Shown here: in pieces, positions 1 to 5,361 of the stretch
How positions within the stretch are numbered: position 1 is the stretch's first letter
Layout of the letters: each line of letters opens with the position of its first letter
DNA from: Deltaproteobacteria bacterium
GTDB lineage: Bacteria > Desulfobacterota > SM23-61
Direction of reading: 5' to 3'
DNA length: 7,587 bases
Assembly (NCBI GenBank): GCA_026388915.1
Contig: JAPLIW010000457.1
Coordinates: 1-7,587, forward strand
Made by a program: the position numbers and the translations under genes
Notes under the pieces: generated by a model
What the model was told of the DNA's origin: nothing
Databases searched by the model: none
What the model saw: the letters and a program-made list of their open reading frames with translations, nothing else

Positions 1-118
1 TGCCACCGGCGAGGTTGCGCCGCAGGTTGACCTGAGATCCAATCATCCGATGGTAATAATCGACGGAAGCCTCCATGTCCCGAACCCGGATGCTCACATG
101 CTCGATCGAAAAAGCCAT
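1..118 (-). CDS. VOC-superfamily (glyoxalase/epimerase-like) protein, N-terminal fragment
   Basis: Only the first 39 codons are in the window; the gene continues past the left edge. The translation begins MAFSIEHVSIRVRDMEASVD and continues with YYHRMIG. This is the typical first beta-alpha unit of the vicinal oxygen chelate fold (glyoxalase I, methylmalonyl-CoA epimerase, dioxygenases). His7 in the 'EHVSIRV' strand is at the position where many members place their first metal ligand. The start is well supported: AGGAGG at 127-132 lies 8 nt upstream of the ATG at 118-116. A 157-bp repeat-rich spacer separates it from the upstream moaD-like gene, so co-transcription is uncertain. The substrate cannot be told from the fragment. 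An epimerase or a lactoylglutathione lyase relative would both fit. Confidence 0.75.
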   Translation of the reverse strand, partial: MAFSIEHVSIRVRDMEASVDYYHRMIGSQVNLRRNLAGG

Positions 119-149
119 TGGATAATCCTCCTTTCCCAGATGCTCTAAA

Positions 150-177
150 ATTTCGAATTTCGAATTTCGAATTTCGA
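150..177. repeat. Tandem 7-bp repeat (ATTTCGA)x4
   Basis: Four perfect head-to-tail copies of ATTTCGA occupy 150-177, followed by a partial fifth unit. Because AATTTCGAAATT-like units are near-palindromic, the array could form small hairpins on either strand. It lies in the spacer between the moaD-like gene and the VOC gene, just upstream of the VOC ribosome binding site. It is AT-rich, in contrast to the GC-rich coding DNA around it. No function can be assigned; slipped-strand expansion is the simplest origin. Confidence 0.8.
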
Positions 178-185
178 ATTTTCTT

Positions 186-272
186 ATTCATTCCGAAATC
201 CACATTCCGAATTTTGCATTTCCTTTTCTTTCTGTATTTCATTCCGCATTCCACATTCCGAATTCCGCATTT
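186..272. repeat. Two direct copies of a 36-bp ATTCCG-type repeat
   Basis: Positions 186-221 and 237-272 align without gaps at 31 of 36 bases, a 51-bp period. Both are built from ATTCCGAATT / ATTCCGCATT / CCACATTCCG words and share CCACATTCCGAATT exactly. The intervening 15 bp is a T-rich tract. Together with the ATTTCGA array they fill nearly the whole spacer after the moaD-like stop codon. From general experience, such ATTCCGMATT arrays are common intergenic filler in Deltaproteobacteria-like genomes. They may be a dispersed repeat rather than a local regulatory element. Confidence 0.7.
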
Positions 273-275
273 GAT

Positions 276-509
276 TTATCCTCCCGCCGCCGGCGGATAA
301 ATAAACACGTCATCTCCCTCCGAAAGAGGGGTTGCCGGTTCTGCATGCCGGCCATTCACCAATACCCTTTTCTCAAAGTCCGCGGGAATGCCGAGTTTTT
401 CCAGGAGCTGGCCAACGGTCGGTCCCGGACCCAGGTCCAGGTCAAACTTTTCCTGGCCTGTGGGGGAGTATTTGGTCAGGTAGGCGAAGAGATGCACATG
501 GACGGGCAT
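276..509 (-). CDS. MoaD/ThiS-family sulfur carrier protein (molybdopterin/tungstopterin synthase small subunit-like)
   Basis: This 77-residue beta-grasp protein has the hallmarks of MoaD/ThiS: an N-terminal strand (MPVHVHLFAYLTKYSP), a central 'TVGQLLEKLGIP' helix, 'RVLVNGR', 'LSEGDDVFIYPPAAGG', and an exact C-terminal Gly-Gly. In the family that diglycine is adenylated and converted to a thiocarboxylate, which donates sulfur to build the dithiolene of metal-binding pterin. The length (about 75-85 aa) is normal. It lies 116 bp downstream of the AOR gene in the same orientation, as MoaD-like genes often do beside tungsten AORs, so a role in its pterin cofactor is the best inference. The start has only a weak upstream purine tract (GGAGAGTAGG, 16 or more nt away), so translation may be weak, or initiation may occur at the GTG four codons in. 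A sulfur carrier for another pathway (thiamine, cysteine) is possible but less likely here. Confidence 0.88.
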   Translation of the reverse strand: MPVHVHLFAYLTKYSPTGQEKFDLDLGPGPTVGQLLEKLGIPADFEKRVLVNGRHAEPATPLSEGDDVFIYPPAAGG

Positions 510-546
510 AAAATGGATGACCTACTCTCCGACTGGCTTAAGGCTC

Positions 547-574
547 GTAGGGGCACGAAGCCTCGTGCCCCTAC
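547..574. repeat. GTAGGGGC palindrome 1 (12-bp perfect stem)
   Basis: The arm GTAGGGGCACGA at 547-558 pairs perfectly with TCGTGCCCCTAC at 563-574 across a 4-nt loop. No T run follows on either strand, so it is not a classic Rho-independent terminator. It lies between the AOR stop codon and the moaD-like start, only 15 bp from a second palindrome with the same GTAGGGGC outer arms. This suggests a dispersed REP-like or miniature element. In RNA it could protect or attenuate the transcript between the two genes. Confidence 0.8.
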
Positions 575-588
575 AATCTGAAAACGTC

Positions 589-619
589 GTAGGGGCGGTT
601 CGCGAACCGCCCCCCCTAC
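589..619. repeat. GTAGGGGC palindrome 2 (long stem with bulge)
   Basis: The core GCGGTTCGCGAACCGC at 595-610 is a perfect 16-bp palindrome. The GTAGGG on the left (589-594) pairs with CCC..CCCTAC on the right once a 3-nt C bulge is allowed. The outer arms match palindrome 1 while the inner stems differ, as in families of short interspersed palindromes. It begins 7 nt downstream of the AOR stop codon. No poly-T follows, so efficient intrinsic termination is unlikely. An effect on mRNA stability is possible. Confidence 0.8.
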
Positions 620-625
620 AGCCAA

Positions 626-2461
626 TCATTTCAAGCCGAGTTCTTTGAGCTTCTTATCCGTGGGGATGCCGTTTTCATCCCATCCGCGCTCCTGGTAATA
701 CTCTTTTTTCATCTCCTCCAGATGAACCACTTTCCCCGCGGACGGGCCTGAGGTGTGGGGTTCGCTGGTCAGACGGGGGGGCAAGGAATCATCCTTGCTG
801 GAAAACCCTGCCCGGACCAGGAATACCCGCTCGGCGTTCAGGATCCGCTCACCGGCTTTCATCAGCTCCTCCAATGAATATTCGGCCCCGGTCACGGCGT
901 TCACATACTCCAGGATGCCGTCGGGATAAATCTCCAGCTCGGGCCGCACCAGGTTCCGCGCCGCAAAAAATATGCAGAGGCCGGCGGAATCAATTATGCT
1001 GAACACTTCATGCCAGAATTTTACCAGTTTGCCTTTTCCCTTCCATTCATGGGGGTCGACCGGCTTGGGAATCCCCACCATCTCGGGGTAGCCCATGTGC
1101 GCCCGGCAATGGGAGGCGCCGATGGGCGAAGTGGCGTAATTTAGACCCTGCCCCTGGAGGCCTCGCGGGTCGTACCCCGGCATTTCGAGCTTCTTGGAAA
1201 CCATGGCCAGCTCCGGATGCCCGTATTTTTCGGCAAGGCGGTAGCTGCCCAGGGCTAAGTCATTCCCGAAGCCCTCACGCAATCCGGTCAGCCTGGTAAG
1301 CTCCACCAGTCTTTTTCCATCCCCCCATTTGACCGGACCGCCGGCTTGTTTATCCGTCAAGTAACCGCGCTGGTAGAGCTCCATGGCGCAGGCGACCGTC
1401 CCGCCCATGCTGATCGTATCCAGGCCCAGTTCGTTGCACAGATAGTTCGCCTTGGTGATGGCCGCTAGGTTGTCCACCATGCAGAGGGCGCCCAGGGCAA
1501 AGCCGGTCTCGAACTCCGGCCCCTCCCCTTCCCCCTCAAATCCCGGCTCTTCGACCTTGGTCACCCGGGCGCAGGAAATCGGACAGGCCCAGCAGGCCCG
1601 GGTCTTGACCAGGTATTTCTGCGTGAGGGTCTGACCGGTGATGGCTTCCCAGCCTTCGAACTGTCCCTGCTGCCAGTTCTTCGTCGGGAAAACCCCGAAT
1701 TTCTGGACCAGGGGGGTCATGACCCCGATGGTGCCATGCTGGCTCAGGGGAGAAGGCCCCATCTTCTTGACCCCTTCCCGGAACTTGTTCAAGACCCCGT
1801 TGTTGATCTCCGTGAAACGGTCTTTGTTGGCGATGGGTACCGCATCTTTGCCCCTCACCACCACTGCTTTAAGGTTCTTGGACCCCATGACCGCCCCTAC
1901 CCCCGACCGTCCCGCGGCCCGGTCCTTTTCGTTCATGATGGCGGCAAAGAGGACCAGCTTCTCGCCGGCAGGCCCGATACAGGCCACCCTGGCTTTGGGG
2001 TCTGTCTCTTTGAGCAGGACGTCCGTGGTCTCCGGCACCCATTTCCCCCAGAGATGCTTGGCCGGCCTGAGTTCCGCCTTTCCCTGGTCGATCCAGAGGT
2101 AAACCGGTTCTTTGGCTTTTCCGGTGAAGATGATGGCATCCAGTCCAGCCCATTTAAGCTCTTTGGGAAACTGTCCGCCGGAATTTGAACAGGTAATCGC
2201 CCCGGTCAGCGGCCCCTTGGTCATCACCATGTACCGTGCAGCCGTGGGAGCGGATGTGCCGGTCAGGGGACCCGCGGCCATGACCATGATATTCTCCGGA
2301 GACAGGGGATCGCAGGTGGGGTCCCCTTCTTTCAGCAGGTAATGGACCCCCAGCCCCCGGCCCCCGATGTAATCCCGGGCCACCTTCGGGTCCAAATTCT
2401 CCTCTTTGATCTTCCCTGAAGTTAGATCAACCCTCAAAACCTTTCCCCGCCATCCGTACAT
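626..2461 (-). CDS. aor: Aldehyde:ferredoxin oxidoreductase (tungsten-type AOR family)
   Basis: The 611-residue protein matches the AOR family in length (about 600-620 aa) and motifs. AOR enzymes are cytoplasmic W-bis-pterin/[4Fe-4S] proteins that oxidise aldehydes to acids, or reduce acids, using ferredoxin. The N-terminal domain opens with 'YGWRGKVLRVDL', 'YIGGRGLG' (31-38) and 'AGPLTGT' (63-69). The cluster ligands are CxxCxxxC at Cys290/293/297 plus Cys496 in 'DSAGLC', nearly the same numbering as the Pyrococcus furiosus enzyme. Glu316 in 'GPEFE' and His451 in 'GASHC' fit the positions of that enzyme's active-site Glu and His. The start is the ATG at 2461-2459, with AGGAGA 6 nt upstream (2468-2473); an ATG 8 codons further upstream is less supported and would overlap that site. 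It lies 39 nt after the SUMF1-like gene and upstream of a moaD-like gene, probably in one transcript. Substrate range is unknown. A BamB-like benzoyl-CoA reductase subunit is less likely because no BamC-like partner is adjacent. Confidence 0.95.
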   Translation of the reverse strand: MYGWRGKVLRVDLTSGKIKEENLDPKVARDYIGGRGLGVHYLLKEGDPTCDPLSPENIMVMAAGPLTGTSAPTAARYMVMTKGPLTGAITCSNSGGQFPKELKWAGLDAIIFTGKAKEPVYLWIDQGKAELRPAKHLWGKWVPETTDVLLKETDPKARVACIGPAGEKLVLFAAIMNEKDRAAGRSGVGAVMGSKNLKAVVVRGKDAVPIANKDRFTEINNGVLNKFREGVKKMGPSPLSQHGTIGVMTPLVQKFGVFPTKNWQQGQFEGWEAITGQTLTQKYLVKTRACWACPISCARVTKVEEPGFEGEGEGPEFETGFALGALCMVDNLAAITKANYLCNELGLDTISMGGTVACAMELYQRGYLTDKQAGGPVKWGDGKRLVELTRLTGLREGFGNDLALGSYRLAEKYGHPELAMVSKKLEMPGYDPRGLQGQGLNYATSPIGASHCRAHMGYPEMVGIPKPVDPHEWKGKGKLVKFWHEVFSIIDSAGLCIFFAARNLVRPELEIYPDGILEYVNAVTGAEYSLEELMKAGERILNAERVFLVRAGFSSKDDSLPPRLTSEPHTSGPSAGKVVHLEEMKKEYYQERGWDENGIPTDKKLKELGLK

Positions 2462-2500
2462 TATCTTTCTCCTTTCAGTATTCAATGAACCTGATCAAAG

Positions 2501-3781
2501 CTAAGGCGTCCGAACGAGACGAAAGCCTACCCGGTCGACCCCAATAAAACCGTTGCGCCGTTCCGCGCACCGCAAATCTTTCGCCGGGAGGGCCCAACCG
2601 CCCCCGCGGATGACTCGAATGGACCCGCGAGCGGGGCCGGCAGGGTCCGCTGCCCTTCCCGCAGGATATTTCCCATAATAGTCCTGGCACCACTCCCACA
2701 CATTTCCGTGCATGTCGAACAGCCCCCAGGAGTTGGGTTTTTTCTGGCCCACGGGGCGAGTCTTTCCCCCCGAGTTTTCTAAATACCACCCAAACTTTGA
2801 AAGTTCCCTGGCATCAGAGCCGAAACTGTAGGCCTGCTGGCTTCCTGCCCGGCAGGCATACTCCCATTCCGCTTCCGTGGGCAACCGGTAGGCATGTCCC
2901 GTCTTTTGGGCCAGCCATTTGGCATAGTCAACGGCGTCACTCCAGGCAAGACAAACCACCGGATGATCATCCTTCTGGCTGATGCCGGGGCTATACCAGG
3001 TGATCCCTTCTTTCCTTTCCCACTTCTCTTTCACCCGGATGACAGCCCCCCCTTTGGTCTCCGCGTCGGTTTTATACTGAGTCGCCTTCACGAATTCCCG
3101 GAACTCGCTGACTTTCACCTCATATTTGCCCAGGTAAAAAGGTTTGGTGATCTGCACTTCCCGCTGGGGTCCTTCATTCTCGGCCCGGCCGGGCTCATTG
3201 GCCGGGCTTCCCATGAGGAATCTTCCCGCAGGAATCAGCACAAACTCCATACCGATGGAGTTGGTAAAGGTCTTATCCATCTCCTTTCTCTCCGCGGCGG
3301 ACGGTTCAGCCGGGGCTCCCAGCAATTGGCGGCCCGCCATTTGAACCAATTCTATCAGTTCATCCTCCGTGTGGCAGAACTCCGAAATGGCTTTTTCAGC
3401 CTTGGCATTCTGGGTGTCAAAAAGGCTCAGGGAAACCGAATACCGGTTCCCGATCTTTCCCACGCTCCCGGAGATCAGTTTGGCCACATCCATCTGCCCG
3501 AGAGCCAGGAGGCACTGGGTGCTGGTGCAGCCCAGTTTCATTTTTTCCGCAGTGAACCCGGCCAGGGTTCGCACATTCTCCTGGCTGTATATTTCATACT
3601 TCCCCATCTTGCTGATTTCGCTGACCAGGATAGAGGTGAGTTCCTGGGCATAGCCGGGCTTGGTCTCCCGGGGCGAGAGATCCCAGACCACGATCTTGGG
3701 AAGATCTTTCGCCGCTGAAACGTAGGGGATGAAGCTGAAGAGGACAGCCAAGATTGGTATCAACACCCTGGTATTCATCAT
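2501..3781 (-). CDS. Secreted TolB/CsgG-like domain fused to formylglycine-generating-enzyme-like (SUMF1) domain
   Basis: The 426-residue protein starts with a signal peptide (MMNTRVLIPILAVLFSFIPY, then VSA|A), so it should be exported. Residues 25-155 resemble small TolB/CsgG/LpoB-type domains: 'PKIVVWDLS', 'LTSILVSEISKMGKYEIYSQENV', a Cys85/Cys90 pair, and 'DVAKLISGSVGKIGNRYSVSLSLFD'. Residues 171-426 are an FGE-sulfatase (SUMF1) domain: 'NSIGMEFVLIPAGRFLMGS', 'RLPTEAEWEYACRAG' (299-313), 'MHGNVWEWC' (357-365), 'RVIRGGGW' (389-396), 'GFRLVR' at the end. True FGEs carry two catalytic Cys just after the 'RGG(S/G)' motif; here that stretch is 'WALPAKDLRCAER' with only Cys405, so sulfatase activation is unlikely. 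Two starts are possible. ATGATG at 3781/3778 follows AAGGGAGGA and gives a clean signal peptide. An ATG at 3829, with GGAGG 3 nt upstream, would add 16 mixed-charge residues. A sigma70-like promoter lies upstream at 3868-3896. The function is unknown. Confidence 0.87.
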   Translation of the reverse strand: MMNTRVLIPILAVLFSFIPYVSAAKDLPKIVVWDLSPRETKPGYAQELTSILVSEISKMGKYEIYSQENVRTLAGFTAEKMKLGCTSTQCLLALGQMDVAKLISGSVGKIGNRYSVSLSLFDTQNAKAEKAISEFCHTEDELIELVQMAGRQLLGAPAEPSAAERKEMDKTFTNSIGMEFVLIPAGRFLMGSPANEPGRAENEGPQREVQITKPFYLGKYEVKVSEFREFVKATQYKTDAETKGGAVIRVKEKWERKEGITWYSPGISQKDDHPVVCLAWSDAVDYAKWLAQKTGHAYRLPTEAEWEYACRAGSQQAYSFGSDARELSKFGWYLENSGGKTRPVGQKKPNSWGLFDMHGNVWEWCQDYYGKYPAGRAADPAGPARGSIRVIRGGGWALPAKDLRCAERRNGFIGVDRVGFRLVRTP

Positions 3782-3867
3782 TCCTCCCTTCAAGGAATCC
3801 AAAGGACCCTCAGAACGGGGCCCTGCCATAGTCCTCCACCTTGGCCCTGATTATTGAAAACAAGCAG

Positions 3868-3896
3868 ATACTATCCGAATTAACCAGAGGAGTCAA
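3868..3896 (-). promoter_or_regulatory. Sigma70-like promoter for the SUMF1-like/AOR/moaD unit
   Basis: On the minus strand, TTGACT (3896-3891) and TAGTAT (3873-3868) are separated by exactly 17 nt. Each hexamer is one or two bases from consensus. Transcription would start near 3861, leaving an 80-nt leader to the ATG at 3781. It lies in AT-rich sequence, unlike its surroundings. No other promoter this good was noticed in the downstream gaps, so it may serve all three downstream genes. Confidence 0.65.
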
Positions 3897-3900
3897 TAAT

Positions 3901-3930
3901 GGGGAGTGGCTTGCCCATCCCCAGTTTTTT
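3901..3930 (+). terminator. Hairpin with T run, plus-strand orientation (possible intrinsic terminator)
   Basis: GGGGA at 3901-3905 pairs with TCCCC at 3918-3922, extended by TGG/CCA inside with one bulged G and a 5-nt loop. On the plus strand it is followed by AGTTTTTT, the layout of a Rho-independent terminator. No plus-strand gene is present to its left, so its role is unclear. It abuts the upstream edge of the -35 box of the minus-strand promoter and might shield that promoter region from antisense transcription. On the minus strand no T run follows, so it is not a good terminator for livM. Confidence 0.4.
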
Positions 3931-3938
3931 GTGCTCGT

Positions 3939-4163
3939 TGGGGTTCAGGCTGGAGGAATTCGGATCATCAGGCTCGGCGGGATCATCGTTTTCTAATCCC
4001 CTTCCCGCCTGTCCTCCGCAAAGAGAGGCCTGCGAGAAATTAGCGCCAGAGGCAAGACTGAACTAAAACATCTCCCCTTGCGCATCTCCCCGGGACAGGC
4101 CCGACCCAAGGAAAGAAAAACCGCCTCAGGATGATGATCTGAATTCCCCCAGCCTGAACCCCA
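3939..4163. repeat. 225-bp unit bounded by 32-bp imperfect inverted repeats (MITE-like or invertible segment)
   Basis: The left arm 3939-3970 begins TGGGGTTCAGGCTGG and ends GATCATCA. The reverse complement of 4132-4163 matches it at 30 of 32 positions, the two mismatches being A/G and G/A transitions. The arms enclose 161 bp with no open frame resembling a protein. No perfect target-site duplication is evident at the outer edges. Two readings fit: a non-autonomous transposable element (MITE) with long terminal repeats, or a recombinase-invertible segment. It lies between the liv operon end and the promoter of the SUMF1-like gene, but that promoter is outside the repeats, so inversion would not flip it. 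If transcribed, the arms could pair into a long stem. Confidence 0.75.
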
Positions 4164-4272
4164 TGCGCTATTCCCTTTCTCTTCCGGGTTTTTCTCGGCC
4201 ATGGGTTCTTTCCGCAAAAACCGCGGGTGGGTAAGCGGGGAATGGCCCTCGGTCTGAGAAGGCTTTGCCCTT

Positions 4273-5361
4273 TCAAGAGGAGATATAGGGCAAAGGCCAG
4301 ATCTTGAAGTAGTCCCGGAATCGGCGCCAGACGCCGACCAGGCCTTCGGGCTCGAAGAGGATGAAGAGGACGATCAGCGCCCCGAAGAGGATTGATTTGG
4401 CCGGGGCCAGGAAGACTATGAGGTCGGGGTGGATGGTGCGGGCCAGGTAGCTCACCAGTAGGTTCAGCCCCTCGGGGAGAAGCAGGATGAAACCCACGCC
4501 GAGGATCGTCCCCACGATGCTTCCCAACCCCCCCACCAGGACCATGACCAGGTACTGGACCGAAGGCATGAGGGTGTAGTGCTCGGGAACGGCATTGCGG
4601 TAAAGCAGGGCCCACAGGGCACCGGCAATGCCGGCGTAGAAGGCGCTGATCAAAAAAGAGAGCAGCTTGTAGGGAAATACCGGGATGCCGATGATCTGGG
4701 CGGAGATGTCGTTATCCCGCACGGCCATGAAGGCCCGGCCGATTCGCGAGCGGATCAGGTTCTTGGCCCCCCAGAGCATGAAGGCGGCGATGGCCAGGGC
4801 CAGGAAATAGAAGGCAAAGTTGGTCTTCAAAGGAATCCCCAGGAGGGTCGGAGTGGAGAGCTCGATTCCCCGGATCCCCCGGGTTACCTTTTCCCAGTGA
4901 ACCAGCACATAATCCATGAGAAACTGGAAGGCAATCGTGGCCACCATCAGGTAGAAACCCTTGATCCGCAGGGAGGGGACTCCGATCAGCACCCCGAATA
5001 GAGCGGCCACGACTCCGCTGAAGGGAAGGGCGAGGAGAAAGGGAAACCCGGCCTGGGTCGTCAGAAGGGCCATGGTGTAGGCCCCGACCCCCATGAAGGC
5101 GGCATGCCCCATGGACAGGAGCCCGGTATAGCCGGTGAGGAGGTTGAGCCCCATGGCGGCGATGAGCTGGATGAGCCAGAGGTTGAGGAGGTAAAGGCCG
5201 TACTCCCCGGAGATAAAGGGAACCACCAGGACAATGGCGACAAAGATATAAAGCCAGGTTTGCTGAAAGAGGCCGGGGAAAATGGCCTCCGCCTCGTCAT
5301 AGCTGGAGTGGGCGGAAGAGGCGAAGATTCGGTTGTACTGGTAGGAAAACCCTTTTTTCAT
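4273..5361 (-). CDS. livM: Branched-chain amino acid-type ABC transporter permease (LivM family)
   Basis: This 362-residue polytopic membrane protein is one of the two permease subunits of the HAAT/Liv importer family, which moves branched-chain amino acids or, in many relatives, small carboxylates and aromatic acids. Family signatures are clear: 'GLNLLTGYTGLLSMGHAAFMGVGAY' (71-95), 'GFYLMVATIAFQFL' (135-148), the cytoplasmic EAA-like loop 'SRIGRAFMAVRDNDISAQIIGI' (205-226) that contacts the ATPase, 'VLVGGLGSIVGTILG' (274-288), and 'FILFEPEGLVG' near the C-terminus. A hydrophilic N-terminal tail of about 33 residues precedes the first membrane segment, a little longer than in short LivM proteins. 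The ATG overlaps the upstream ligase stop as ATGA. GGAGGT (5365-5370) lies 3 nt before it, indicating translational coupling. The gene is full length. Its usual partner LivH is not adjacent on either side in this window. Confidence 0.93.
   Translation of the reverse strand: MKKGFSYQYNRIFASSAHSSYDEAEAIFPGLFQQTWLYIFVAIVLVVPFISGEYGLYLLNLWLIQLIAAMGLNLLTGYTGLLSMGHAAFMGVGAYTMALLTTQAGFPFLLALPFSGVVAALFGVLIGVPSLRIKGFYLMVATIAFQFLMDYVLVHWEKVTRGIRGIELSTPTLLGIPLKTNFAFYFLALAIAAFMLWGAKNLIRSRIGRAFMAVRDNDISAQIIGIPVFPYKLLSFLISAFYAGIAGALWALLYRNAVPEHYTLMPSVQYLVMVLVGGLGSIVGTILGVGFILLLPEGLNLLVSYLARTIHPDLIVFLAPAKSILFGALIVLFILFEPEGLVGVWRRFRDYFKIWPLPYISS

Larger units (their letters stand above)
3782..4272. other. 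Gene-free intergenic region between livM and the SUMF1-like gene
   Basis: About 490 bp with no credible coding sequence. Going leftward from livM it contains a 225-bp unit bounded by 32-bp inverted repeats (3939-4163), a hairpin followed by a T run (3901-3930), a strong sigma70-like promoter reading left (3868-3896), and the leader of the SUMF1-like gene. A 9-bp direct repeat CATCTCCCC occurs at 4069-4077 and 4083-4091, and GGATCATC occurs at 3962-3969 and 3980-3987. No convincing intrinsic terminator for livM was found on the minus strand, so the liv operon may end by another mechanism or read through. Confidence 0.7.

Noticed and set aside
118..300. Plus-strand open frame of 60 codons over the AT-rich repeats
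   Set aside because: Its translation is a low-complexity F/R/I/P string produced by the ATTTCGA and ATTCCG repeats. It overlaps the moaD-like C-terminus, and its PPAAGG ending is a coincidence of the near-palindromic GC stretch at 281-296.
147..620. CRISPR array
   Set aside because: The repeats here are either 7-bp tandem units, two 36-bp copies with mismatches and a 15-bp gap, or self-complementary stems. There are no regular unique spacers and no cas genes.
2894..3718. Long plus-strand frame (274 codons) opposite the SUMF1-like gene
   Set aside because: It is fully antisense to a gene with clear signal peptide and domain motifs. No ribosome binding site or domain was recognised, and long antisense frames are common in GC-rich genes.
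3993..4217. Minus-strand 74-codon frame in the gene-free region, beginning at a TTG
   Set aside because: It runs through the right arm of the inverted repeat, has no ribosome binding site, shows no recognisable domain and has an R/P/G-rich out-of-frame look. It was treated as noncoding, with low certainty.
4040..4615. Minus-strand 191-codon frame overlapping livM
   Set aside because: It is antiphase to livM over most of its length, with a proline/arginine/histidine-rich composition typical of a shadow frame. The LivM frame carries all the conserved motifs.
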